Assembly (NCBI GenBank): GCA_030524175.1
Contig: JAUNHC010000003.1
Location: 1-64,000, forward strand
Origin: Eubacteriales bacterium
GTDB taxonomy: Bacteria; Bacillota; Clostridia; Lachnospirales; Lachnospiraceae
DNA length: 64,000 bases
Direction of reading: 5' to 3'
Under the pieces are notes generated by a model. That model had not been told where the DNA came from. It saw nothing but the letters and a program-made list of their open reading frames with translations, and searched no databases. How positions within the stretch are numbered: position 1 is the stretch's first letter; the number at the start of each line of letters is the position of its first letter. The position numbers and the translations under genes are program-made. Shown piece by piece: positions 47,380 to 55,152 of the stretch.

Positions 47380-47452
47380 TCTCATCTAATGTGTCAACAA
47401 ATGGACTTGCATATTCACGGATGAATCTGCATAAATTTACAAAAAGAGCAGG
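47380..47452 (+). promoter_or_regulatory. Right copy of the direct repeat; probable forespore promoter of ymxH
   Basis: GCATA (47409-47413) and CATAAAT (47430-47436) are 16 bp apart and resemble SigF/SigG recognition (GYATA and CATNNTA). Position 24 bp before the ymxH-type start fits transcription of a sporulation gene. The same sequence, including both boxes, is present at 44196-44268 without a gene following it. Confidence 0.45.
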
Positions 47453-47459
47453 TGTGGCT

Positions 47460-47720
47460 ATGCGAGTCTGTGAACTAAAACAAAAAGAAATTATCAATGC
47501 CTGTACCTGCCGGAGCCTTGGCTGTCCCATCGACGTGGAATTTGACTGCGTCACCAGCCGCCTTACTGCTCTGGTGGTTCCCGGTCCGGGAAGGTTCTGT
47601 AATTTTTTCGGACGGGAAAGTGAATACGTCATCCCCTGGGAATGCATCCGCCAAATCGGCGATGACATTATCCTTGTAGAAATACAGGAAGAAAACTGCC
47701 TTCACAAGGAACATACGTAA
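47460..47720 (+). CDS. YlmC/YmxH-family sporulation protein
   Basis: The start MRVCELKQKEIINACTCRSLG at 47460 is preceded by CAGGTGTGG; the longer frame upstream runs through the repeat. The 86-residue protein is a PRC-barrel-like domain with the family pattern CRSLGCPIDVEFD...IVPGPGRFCNFFG and IPWECIRQIGDDIILVE. YlmC/YmxH proteins are linked to sporulation by gene order, next to sigG; molecular function is unknown. The probable forespore promoter upstream supports that link. Confidence 0.85.
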   Translation: MRVCELKQKEIINACTCRSLGCPIDVEFDCVTSRLTALVVPGPGRFCNFFGRESEYVIPWECIRQIGDDIILVEIQEENCLHKEHT

Positions 47721-47730
47721 AACTCAGCTT

Positions 47731-48402
47731 TTAAAGTTCCCTAAGCCAGTGTGCCACCTCACTTAAGGACTCTGCCCTTCGGTCCAGAAAAGGTAGGATA
47801 CTGTCAAAATCCTCAGCCAGATCCGGCACCAGCACTGTATACATACCGGCTCTGTGAGCGGAAAGAATACCATTAGGCGCATCCTCCAGGGCCATTGCCC
47901 TGGCAGGTTCTGTCTCTATAAGCTTACAGGCCCTCAGATAAATCTCCGGGGAAGGTTTGCCTTCTGTTACCATATCCCCCGTGAGAACCGCCTCAAACCG
48001 TCCGCGGATGCCGGCCCTCTCCAAATTAGAAAAAGCGTGATCCCTGCTTGACGAGGTGGCAACTGCTTTTTTGATTCCTCTGGCTTCCAGGACATCTAAA
48101 ATTTCATATAATCCTTGTTTCATGGGAATCCCATGCTCTGCGGCATAATCATGGTAAACCAGGCCGTATTGCTCCTGGAAGCTGTCATAAGGAAAATCCT
48201 TTCCGTATTTATCCAGAAAATACTGTCTGCGGCGCATTCTGTTAAACCCCAGGGTATGACGGATATTGTCATCCCCAAGCCTGCCATACCCCATACGCTC
48301 TCCCACAATGTTCCAGGAATGCTGCACGACTCTCTCGCTGTCAAACATCAGACCATCCATATCAAACACTGCCGCCTCAGGATAAAAAATATTATCTTTC
48401 AT
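47731..48402 (-). CDS. HAD-superfamily phosphatase, beta-phosphoglucomutase-like
   Basis: The 223-residue enzyme has motif I FDMDGLMFDSERV, a helical cap, motif II VATSSSRDHA, the Lys in VTEGKPSPEIYLRA, and motif IV LEDAPNGILSAHRAG. These match the subfamily of sugar-phosphate phosphatases and phosphoglucomutases. The substrate cannot be deduced. It faces ymxH tail to tail with 10 bp between and has a likely leftward promoter (TTTACT-17-TATAAT near 48500). It separates ymxH from sigG. Confidence 0.85.
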   Translation of the reverse strand: MKDNIFYPEAAVFDMDGLMFDSERVVQHSWNIVGERMGYGRLGDDNIRHTLGFNRMRRRQYFLDKYGKDFPYDSFQEQYGLVYHDYAAEHGIPMKQGLYEILDVLEARGIKKAVATSSSRDHAFSNLERAGIRGRFEAVLTGDMVTEGKPSPEIYLRACKLIETEPARAMALEDAPNGILSAHRAGMYTVLVPDLAEDFDSILPFLDRRAESLSEVAHWLREL

Positions 48403-48628
48403 ATGTATCTCTACCTCTTCTGCATCATTTCAGTTATCCGTGTCACTCTTACCCCGCCTTTGTTTTTGACGGATGAAAGTGCTCTCATTATAGCATTGCT
48501 GACAATACAAGTAAAGCTGTCATACCCATCTCATTTCTCTATTATCGCACAACTTTGTCAAGGGCTTTTATTTTTTATATTTTTCCGAAAAAAGTATATT
48601 TATCCTCCGGGCTGAGAATCATTTTACT

Positions 48629-48825
48629 ATGAAAGTCCCGGACGGCAGCCATGAGACAGTGCATGCCTGCATGCAGAGTCTCATGGATATCGGCCGGGCT
48701 GACCCGTATGAACAAGCAGGCCGACAGGCCGGATTGTGAATATGGGCGGCGATTGTGGGAGCGCGTAAGCGCGGAACAATCGACTTTCATAATTTGTGAT
48801 GTCTGTGTCAGCAGACATGTCCGTT
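48629..48825 (+). repeat. Structured repeat element, long copy
   Basis: ATGAAAGTC (48629-48637) and GACTTTCAT (48782-48790) are perfect 9-bp ends. Inside are a CCATGAGAC/GTCTCATGG hairpin with a TGCATGC/GCATGCA core and a GATTGT...ACAATC hairpin capped by GCGC-GTAA-GCGC. A second stem (TGTCTGTGT/AGACATGTCC type) follows at 48799-48822. A shorter copy with the same ends lies at 59912-60000. It occupies the leader of sigG; 48403-48628 before it holds no gene. Confidence 0.65.
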
Positions 48826-48858
48826 TTATTAGCAATAAAGATAAGGAGGATTCAAAAG

Positions 48859-49638
48859 ATGGCGCTAAACAAAGTAGAAATCTGCGGAGTCAATACATCG
48901 AAGCTTCCAATTCTGAAAGCCGAAGAAAAGGACGAGCTTTTTCGTAGGATCAAGGAAGGGGACGAGGAAGCCCGTGAGCTTTACATTAAAGGTAATCTGA
49001 GACTGGTCCTGAGTGTCATCAAACGTTTTCAGAGCAGCAATGAAAACGCTGATGATTTATTCCAGATAGGCTGTATCGGCCTTATAAAGGCCATCGACAA
49101 TTTCGACACCACACTAAACGTAAAATTTTCCACCTACGCGGTTCCCATGATCATTGGTGAAATCCGCAGATATCTCAGGGACAACAATTCTATCCGCGTC
49201 AGCCGTTCCTTAAGAGACATTGCCTACAAGGCCATCTATGCCAAGGAAAATTATGTAAAACAGCATCTGAAAGAACCTACCATCAATGAAATTGCAGAAG
49301 AAATAGGCATAGAAAAAGAAATGATCGTCTATGCCATGGATGCCATTCAAAACCCTGTTAGCCTTTTCGAGCCAGTGTACACTGAGGGCGGCGATACTCT
49401 GTATGTCATGGACCAGATCAGCGACAAGAAAAATAAAGAAGAACGCTGGATAGAAAATCTCTCCCTGCGTGAAGCCATGCAGCGTCTTGGTGAACGGGAA
49501 CGCCATATCATTGAGCTCAGATTCTATGAAGGCAAGACACAGATGGAAGTTGCCGATGAAATAGGAATCTCTCAGGCTCAGGTCAGCCGTCTTGAAAAAA
49601 ATGCATTGAAGGCCATGAAGAATTATCTGCGGCCGTAA
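48859..49638 (+). CDS. sigG: Forespore RNA polymerase sigma factor SigG
   Basis: The start MALNKVEICGVNTSKLP at 48859 follows AAGGAGG and is the nearly invariant SigG N-terminus (gin-binding region); an upstream ATG in the same frame is not used. The 259 residues contain region 2 (NADDLFQIGCIGLIKAIDNFD), region 3 (STYAVPMIIGEIRRYLRDN; EPTINEIAEEIG) and region 4 (MEVADEIGISQAQVSRLEKNALK). SigG drives late forespore genes in endospore formers. The spoIIGA-sigE pair that often precedes it is not here. Confidence 0.95.
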   Translation: MALNKVEICGVNTSKLPILKAEEKDELFRRIKEGDEEARELYIKGNLRLVLSVIKRFQSSNENADDLFQIGCIGLIKAIDNFDTTLNVKFSTYAVPMIIGEIRRYLRDNNSIRVSRSLRDIAYKAIYAKENYVKQHLKEPTINEIAEEIGIEKEMIVYAMDAIQNPVSLFEPVYTEGGDTLYVMDQISDKKNKEERWIENLSLREAMQRLGERERHIIELRFYEGKTQMEVADEIGISQAQVSRLEKNALKAMKNYLRP

Positions 49639-49707
49639 TACCGGTAAGGCTGTATCACCTGCAAAACTATATCATCTGCAAGACTATATCAACTGGAAGA
49701 TAAAGAA

Positions 49708-49738
49708 GGCTGCCGGACAATGATATGCTCCGGCGGCC
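49708..49738 (-). terminator. Terminator of the sugar ABC operon
   Basis: GGCTGCCGGA and TCCGGCGGCC form a 10-bp stem; on the minus strand it runs into TTCTTTATCTT. Just before it a 17-bp sequence (CTGCAARACTATATCAN) is repeated in tandem at about 49662-49695. Confidence 0.6.
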
Positions 49739-49755
49739 TCACATAAAATAGTTTA

Positions 49756-51258
49756 TCAGGCCAGATATTTACCGATTTCTGTGCTGATTTCACTGTAGCT
49801 TTTTTGCTGTTCATTCAGATTATCTATTTCTCCTACAATACACTGGTCACGAAAAACTAAAATCCTTCTCGAAAGCTTCACCAGTTCAGGCATATCCGAG
49901 GATATCAGAATGATTGATTTCCCCTCATCCTTTGCCAGCTTCCAGATAAGATCATGGATATGTGCTTTCGCACCTACATCCACACCTACCGTAGGTTCAT
50001 CAATGATCAGAATATCGCAGTTGGCAGCAAGCCATTTTCCGATACTTACTTTTTGTTGGTTGCCTCCCGAAAGATTACCGACGCGGCTTTTTGCTGAAGG
50101 AGTTTTTACTTCCATTTTATCTATCATCTTGTCTACAATGTTCTTCTCTTTGAAAAGAGAAATTTTATTGAACCGGTTACGTATTTTAGACCATACTGTA
50201 ATACTGACATTGCTTCCCACATCCCAGTCCAGGATCAAGCCCTCTTCCTTTCTGTTCTCTGTCACATACCCGATACGATAATGATCAATACAGTCACGGA
50301 TAGATTTAATCTTTGCCTCCCGGCCGTTTACCAACACTTTTCCCCCATCCATTTTATCTATTCCAATGAGGATTTTAGCAAGTTCAGTGCGGCCGGAACC
50401 TACTAATCCGTAGAATCCCAGTATTTCACCCTTTTTCAGATAAAAGCTGATCTTGTCAAACTGTCCGTAAGTAGTAATATCCACTGCCTCTAAAGCCTTT
50501 TCTTCTCGTATGTCCAGTGTACCAAGCGACTCTTCTGATTCTTTTCTGCCAATCATCATTTTTACAATATCCTGTCGGCTTAAATTTCTGCAGTCTCCGC
50601 TGCCTACATATTTGCCATCCCGCAGGACAGAGACCTTATCACACAGCTCCAGCACCTCTTCAATTTTGTGTGAGACGAAAATCACTGCAACTCCATCCTT
50701 TTTTAACTGTCTTACAATTTTCATGAGATTATTGCTCTCATAGGCAGTAAGTGATGACGTAGGTTCATCAAGAAGAATATATTTCGCCTCTGAGGATAAT
50801 GCTTTTGCAATTTGAATCAACTGCTTCTGTGCTGCAGTCAACTGTTCTATCTTTTCTTCAGGAGAAATATCAAGCCCCACTTTCTTCAGATAGACTGCAG
50901 CTGTTGCGTTGATCCTTTTCCAGTCAAGGACTATGCCCTTACGGAAATGCTGGATACGGTCCAGAACTATATTCTCCGCCACTGTAGCATCAGGAATGAT
51001 TTGTATTTCCTGACTTACCATATTAATATCATGAGAAACAGCATCCCGGAAATTTTTCATGACCACCTTTTGGCCGTCAAGGTAAATATCTCCCAGATCC
51101 GGCTGATAAATCCCGGTGATGATTTTTATCAGCGTAGATTTGCCGGCACCATTCTCTCCCATCAGTGCATGTATCTCTCCTGGTTCAAAAGATAAAGATA
51201 CATTATCCAAGGCTTTGACCCCTGGAAAAATTTTACTGATATTTTCTAATTTCAGCAT
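49756..51258 (-). CDS. Sugar ABC importer, double ATPase subunit (RbsA/MglA type)
   Basis: The 500-residue protein carries two ABC domains. The first has Walker A GENGAGKSTLIKI, signature LTAAQKQLIQIAKAL and Walker B YILLDEPTSSL. The second has the degenerate Walker A GLVGSGRTELAK usual for RbsA/XylG, signature LSGGNQQKVSIGKWLA and Walker B ILIIDEPTVGVDVG. It powers the permease at 52336. It is the last gene of the leftward rhaM-UroD-permease-receptor-ATPase operon. Confidence 0.92.
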   Translation of the reverse strand: MLKLENISKIFPGVKALDNVSLSFEPGEIHALMGENGAGKSTLIKIITGIYQPDLGDIYLDGQKVVMKNFRDAVSHDINMVSQEIQIIPDATVAENIVLDRIQHFRKGIVLDWKRINATAAVYLKKVGLDISPEEKIEQLTAAQKQLIQIAKALSSEAKYILLDEPTSSLTAYESNNLMKIVRQLKKDGVAVIFVSHKIEEVLELCDKVSVLRDGKYVGSGDCRNLSRQDIVKMMIGRKESEESLGTLDIREEKALEAVDITTYGQFDKISFYLKKGEILGFYGLVGSGRTELAKILIGIDKMDGGKVLVNGREAKIKSIRDCIDHYRIGYVTENRKEEGLILDWDVGSNVSITVWSKIRNRFNKISLFKEKNIVDKMIDKMEVKTPSAKSRVGNLSGGNQQKVSIGKWLAANCDILIIDEPTVGVDVGAKAHIHDLIWKLAKDEGKSIILISSDMPELVKLSRRILVFRDQCIVGEIDNLNEQQKSYSEISTEIGKYLA

Positions 51259-51286
51259 ACGGCCTCAGCCCCCTGTAATTATTGTC

Positions 51287-52309
51287 CTATTTTGTCAGAT
51301 AATCTGTGGTCAAACTTTCCAGAATTTCTTCAGTCACCTTTTCCAGATCTGCCTCATAATTTTCCATATTGTCCTTTGTCACAACAACATTACCTGCGTT
51401 AATAAAATACTGATCCTCTTTCACTTTATATCCCTCGGAAAGATACTGAAGGATTTTACAGGAAATATAACCGTGCCCTATAGGGTTCTGTGCGATTGTA
51501 GCATCAATAATTCCTTGTTCTATTCCATTCATAACGCCTTCGTCTGTGTCAATACCGATTGCGTAGATATGCTTGTCTGTGCCCTGTTTTTCATAGTAAT
51601 CATCTAAGGTCTGTGTCATTCCAACACTTGTAACCATGCCAGTACAAATGATACCGTCTATTTTTCCGGCATTGGCAGAAAGTGCACTCTCGATTTTACT
51701 CACAGCCTCCTCCTGTGTCTTAATTCCTGCAATTTCCTGGATAATTTCAACATCCGGATAATTTGCGACTGCTTCTTCAACGCCTTCCCTACGGAGTGCT
51801 GTGTTGGGATCCTCTAAAACTTCCAGAACATTTAAAATTTTACCTTTTTCTCCCATCATTTTTATGACAGCCTCGGCAGCATCATAAGCAGCCTGTTTAA
51901 CATCTGTCGCTACCGCAAAGGATGCCGGTGTGGGATGTGTGGTGTCTGTTCCGAAATTAATTACGTTTACACCTGCCTTTTCGCTGATTTCTTCATACAG
52001 TCCGTTGGCCCCTGATGCGTCGCAGGGATAAATAGAAAGTGCATTTACACCCTGGGCAACCAATGCTTCCACCTTTTCATTTTCACTTGCCTGTGTCCAG
52101 TCCGGTCCAATCTGAATAATCACCTCCACCCCTTCATCTTCCACATATTTCTCCACACCCTTCTGCACCTCTTCAAAATAAGGGTGGGGTGCAGGTGCAT
52201 ACCAAGCCATCTTTAAATCTCCGGCCTCTTCTGCATAAACAGTAGCTCCCCCTAAACCTGTAACCATGACTGCACACATCATCACTGCCAATACTTTTTT
52301 CTTCATCAT
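51287..52309 (-). CDS. Sugar-binding receptor, periplasmic-binding family 4
   Basis: The start MMKKKVLAVMMCAVMVTG at 52309 follows GGAGG by eight bases; 340 residues. It has a signal peptide ending about VYAEEAG and a type I periplasmic binding fold (MAWYAPAPHPYFEEVQKGVE; ALSIYPCDASGANGLYEEIS; IDGIICTGMVTSVGM). The only cysteine in the leader does not form a lipobox with the usual Leu-x-x-Cys spacing and small residues, so lipid anchoring is doubtful, which is odd for a Gram-positive receptor. The ligand is a sugar, probably rhamnose-like given the adjoining mutarotase. Confidence 0.88.
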   Translation of the reverse strand: MMKKKVLAVMMCAVMVTGLGGATVYAEEAGDLKMAWYAPAPHPYFEEVQKGVEKYVEDEGVEVIIQIGPDWTQASENEKVEALVAQGVNALSIYPCDASGANGLYEEISEKAGVNVINFGTDTTHPTPASFAVATDVKQAAYDAAEAVIKMMGEKGKILNVLEVLEDPNTALRREGVEEAVANYPDVEIIQEIAGIKTQEEAVSKIESALSANAGKIDGIICTGMVTSVGMTQTLDDYYEKQGTDKHIYAIGIDTDEGVMNGIEQGIIDATIAQNPIGHGYISCKILQYLSEGYKVKEDQYFINAGNVVVTKDNMENYEADLEKVTEEILESLTTDYLTK

Positions 52310-52335
52310 TTTATTTTCCTCCATTTTAAATTTTC

Positions 52336-53343
52336 TTATAAATTTGCTTCCTTCTTCAGTTGATTCTTTTGTTTCTTCCTATTCCACATGTTTTTAATAC
52401 TTTCCAGGGAAACTGCAAGGAGCAGGATTAATCCAAGATACGTCTGTTCAAAATACACGTTTGCATTTAACATAACCAGCCCGTTTTTAACCATTACGAT
52501 CAGAATACTGGCAAAGAAGACGCCTATGGGATTAAACACACCGCCCTTCAATGCTGTCCCGCCGATAACTGCCACCGCAAAAGAGATAACCATCCAGTCC
52601 ACACCTGTTGACGGCTGCGCTGAGCCTGTTTTGGAGATCCATAGAATTCCTGCTATGGCGGCAAACAGGCCAGAACACATATTCGCCAGTATGATCATTT
52701 TATCCGTATCCACCCCGGACATCCGAGAGGCTTCAGTATTTCCTCCTGTAGCCAGAACTCTCCGCCCTGTCACAGTAAATTTAAAGAAATACCCAAGAAT
52801 AGCCAATACTATAACTGCCAGCCATACAAGAAGAGGAATACCCAGGAATCCTTCTCTTCCAATAAAAGTAAATCCATCTGGTATATCATTGTAGGGTGAA
52901 CCTTTGGAAACCCCGTTGATCAACCCTGTATAGATAAAGGAAGTTGCCAGAGTCACCACAAAAGAATTAAGTTTCAGCCCAGTGATAATAACTCCATTTA
53001 TAAATCCGGCAAGCAAGCCTGTAAGAAGGCCTACAATAATAGCCGCTGCCATTGGAAAATGCAATTCCTGTATACTGTATCCGATCGCCACCACTGTCAT
53101 GCCGCCGATATATCCAAGAGAGAGATTCATTCCTCCGACCATAACGGCAAATGCCTGCCCTATGGCAATAAAAATATATATGGCCGCTGTTCTTCCTAAA
53201 TTAAATACATTATATGCTGTCAAAAAGCTTGAAGAAAAGGTGGAGAAAATCACGGTTAAAATCAATACGGCAAAAATTACTGTTACTTCACTCCTTGCTA
53301 AAATTCCTTTTATGCCATTACTTTTTTTTATTATTTTGTTCAC
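52336..53343 (-). CDS. Sugar ABC importer permease (RbsC type)
   Basis: The 335-residue membrane protein has eight to ten helices and the BPD_transp_2 pattern (AIYIFIAIGQAFAVMVGGMNLSLGYIGG; GFINGVIITGLKLNSFVVTLATSF; SWMVISFAVAVIGGTALKGG-like VDWMVISFAVAVIGGTA). The GGMNLSLG and ATGGNTEASRMSG segments are typical of ribose/autoinducer permeases. It lies 28 bp after the UroD-type gene and 12 bp before the receptor gene. Confidence 0.9.
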   Translation of the reverse strand: MNKIIKKSNGIKGILARSEVTVIFAVLILTVIFSTFSSSFLTAYNVFNLGRTAAIYIFIAIGQAFAVMVGGMNLSLGYIGGMTVVAIGYSIQELHFPMAAAIIVGLLTGLLAGFINGVIITGLKLNSFVVTLATSFIYTGLINGVSKGSPYNDIPDGFTFIGREGFLGIPLLVWLAVIVLAILGYFFKFTVTGRRVLATGGNTEASRMSGVDTDKMIILANMCSGLFAAIAGILWISKTGSAQPSTGVDWMVISFAVAVIGGTALKGGVFNPIGVFFASILIVMVKNGLVMLNANVYFEQTYLGLILLLAVSLESIKNMWNRKKQKNQLKKEANL

Positions 53344-53371
53344 GCTGTCCTATCCCCTTTTGTTTCTTGTA

Positions 53372-54625
53372 TCATTTCCTCGCATCTTCCACTGCCTTGT
53401 ACATTGACATGATATTTTCCGGCGGTACATCCGGCAGAATATTGTGCTCTGTATTAAACACAAAACCGCCGTCCCTATAAAAAATATCAATCATACGCCG
53501 TGTATAATCATACACTTCCTTTGTTGTGCCCATATTAAGGATTCTTCGTGTATTACATCCTCCGCCCCAGAACGTGATATCTTTTCCGTATTCCTGTTTT
53601 AACTTAACAGGATCCATATCTCTGGCTGATGTCTGGACAGGATTGAGAATATCATATCCTGCTTCGATCAAATCCGGAACCACCGGATAGATGGAGCCGC
53701 AGGAATGGAGGAAGGTTTTCATAGAACTGTGTTTATGTACATATTCATTGAGTTTTGTATGATACGGCTTGAATAAGGATCTGTATTTCTCAAGACTCAT
53801 AAACATTCCTGTGTCCATTCCAAGATCATCTCCGAACCGCAGGATATCTACCACATCTCCCACCGCAGCGCATACCTTCTCCAACATATGCAGGTGGCGT
53901 TCCATAAGCTGCTCATTAAGTTCAATGACACTTTCCGGCTCCGCATAAGTATCCATAAGAAAATTTTCCATTCTCCTCAGAAAAGTTCCCCACTCAAACA
54001 AATTACAGCCGCAGGTGATCATCAATGCACGGTCTGTACTGCCGCGCAGTTCAATGCACTTTTTTCTTAAGTCATCATAAAATGCATCCTCTGTTGCAAA
54101 ATCTCCTTTATGGTCCCATGGACTATGAACCATAGCACTCCAGAGTATTTTACCCATCTGCCGGTCAAGGTCATCATAATTATCCGGATAATCCTCTTTA
54201 TAAGGAAAATATGTCTGGTCAAAGCACATTCCTTTTTTCGGCATCTTTGCTATCAATGTACCTTCCTTATCATAAACATGATAGGAACCGTCTTCCATTT
54301 TCTGAGGCTTAAACCAGCTTGGCCACTGTCCCGTATTTCCGTCAGCCAGTACCACATCATACCAGTCTGTGTCCCTGGTATTATAAGCCTGTGCTATATC
54401 CAGCACATCAGCCCCTACAATGTCCAGGATTTTTTTCTCCGGCAGCGCTACCTGCTGCACTACATCATAGATGCGGGTATGCCCCTCTGTGATCCCCAGA
54501 TATTTTTTCAAATTTGCGTAAGCCATTCCGGAAATCCCTGTGCTGACATTACTGCCTAAATCCATTGGCAGATAGTCCGGTTCCTTATGCGCTATAGATG
54601 CCATTACTCTTTCTCTTGAGGTCAT
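53372..54625 (-). CDS. UroD/MtaA-superfamily protein in a sugar operon
   Basis: The start MTSRERVMASIAHKEPDYLP at 54625 is preferred by its distance from AAAAGGAG. The 417-residue protein has the uroporphyrinogen decarboxylase fold seen in MtaA, MtbA and CmuA methyltransferases: SRERVMASIAHKEPDYLPMD, a long central barrel, then FLHSCGSIYPVVPDLIEAG with the His-x-Cys zinc ligands and WGGGCNTRRIL with the third Cys. It lacks haem-synthesis neighbours and sits between a rhamnose-type mutarotase and a sugar importer. Methyl transfer to or from a sugar through a corrinoid protein is a hypothesis; no corrinoid protein gene is in the window. A TCTAAACGTTTAGA operator lies 19 bp before the start. Confidence 0.8.
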   Translation of the reverse strand: MTSRERVMASIAHKEPDYLPMDLGSNVSTGISGMAYANLKKYLGITEGHTRIYDVVQQVALPEKKILDIVGADVLDIAQAYNTRDTDWYDVVLADGNTGQWPSWFKPQKMEDGSYHVYDKEGTLIAKMPKKGMCFDQTYFPYKEDYPDNYDDLDRQMGKILWSAMVHSPWDHKGDFATEDAFYDDLRKKCIELRGSTDRALMITCGCNLFEWGTFLRRMENFLMDTYAEPESVIELNEQLMERHLHMLEKVCAAVGDVVDILRFGDDLGMDTGMFMSLEKYRSLFKPYHTKLNEYVHKHSSMKTFLHSCGSIYPVVPDLIEAGYDILNPVQTSARDMDPVKLKQEYGKDITFWGGGCNTRRILNMGTTKEVYDYTRRMIDIFYRDGGFVFNTEHNILPDVPPENIMSMYKAVEDARK

Positions 54626-54643
54626 GTTTGTCATCTCCTTTTC

Positions 54644-54657
54644 TCTAAACGTTTAGA
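54644..54657. promoter_or_regulatory. LacI-type operator, internal
   Basis: TCTAAACGTTTAGA is a perfect 14-bp palindrome with the central CG typical of LacI-family sites. It lies between rhaM and the UroD-type gene and is identical to the site at 55073-55086. Confidence 0.75.
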
Positions 54658-54661
54658 TATT

Positions 54662-54985
54662 TTAGTCCAGATGGTATACTTCCTGCATATCTGCCCACCA
54701 TTCACCATCTGCCGCATCTTCCACGGCTTCCTGACAAGGATCTGTCTCCCTCCACCATCTCTGCGTTGCAGGATCCTGCGACATTCTCTCCATATCCTTC
54801 TCAAAATCTTCCCCCACATATTCAAAGTAGGCAAACAAATAGCCTCCTTTAAGAAAAATAGAGTAATTACGGATATTGCACTTATGAATCATGGAATTAA
54901 CCTCAGGCCACGGATTGGCATGCAGGTATTTATAACGTTCTTCCATACCGGCCTTCAATTTGATAACCTGACCAAATCTTTTCAT
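54662..54985 (-). CDS. L-rhamnose mutarotase-type protein
   Basis: The 107-residue protein begins MKRFGQVIKLKAGMEERYKYLHANPWPEV and contains IRNYSIFLKGGYLFAYFEYVG and the Trp pair in TQRWWRETDP, which match the RhaM family. These enzymes interconvert alpha and beta anomers of 6-deoxy sugars. Catalytic His in the HANPWPEV segment and the paired Trp are kept. It is the first gene of the leftward operon. Its substrate is probably L-rhamnose or a related deoxy sugar; no rhaABD genes are present, so the sugar's fate is open. Confidence 0.88.
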   Translation of the reverse strand: MKRFGQVIKLKAGMEERYKYLHANPWPEVNSMIHKCNIRNYSIFLKGGYLFAYFEYVGEDFEKDMERMSQDPATQRWWRETDPCQEAVEDAADGEWWADMQEVYHLD

Positions 54986-55024
54986 TTTTTCTCTCCCTTC
55001 ACTGTGAGTTTTTCTGATAGTTCC

Positions 55025-55052
55025 ATTATATTAAAATCCAATCATAATTCAA
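55025..55052 (-). promoter_or_regulatory. Promoter of the rhaM operon
   Basis: On the minus strand TTGAAT (55052-55047) and TATAAT (55030-55025) are 16 bp apart, 40 bp before rhaM. The operator at 55073 lies about 20 bp upstream of this -35 box. Confidence 0.55.
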
Positions 55053-55072
55053 TATGCATCTAAAAATATAAT

Positions 55073-55086
55073 TCTAAACGTTTAGA
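55073..55086. promoter_or_regulatory. LacI-type operator between divergent promoters
   Basis: TCTAAACGTTTAGA, a perfect palindrome, sits 4 bp before the rightward TTGACT box of the regulator gene and 20 bp upstream of the leftward promoter. It can serve autoregulation and control of the transport operon. Confidence 0.8.
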
Positions 55087-55090
55087 TTCA

Positions 55091-55119
55091 TTGACTTGTA
55101 CAACTCTATGTGATACATT
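55091..55119 (+). promoter_or_regulatory. Promoter of the LacI/solute-binding fusion gene
   Basis: TTGACT and TACATT are 17 bp apart, 33 bp before the start codon. Confidence 0.5.
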
Positions 55120-55152
55120 CAATACAAAGATAACCGAAAGGGAGTGCTCTCA

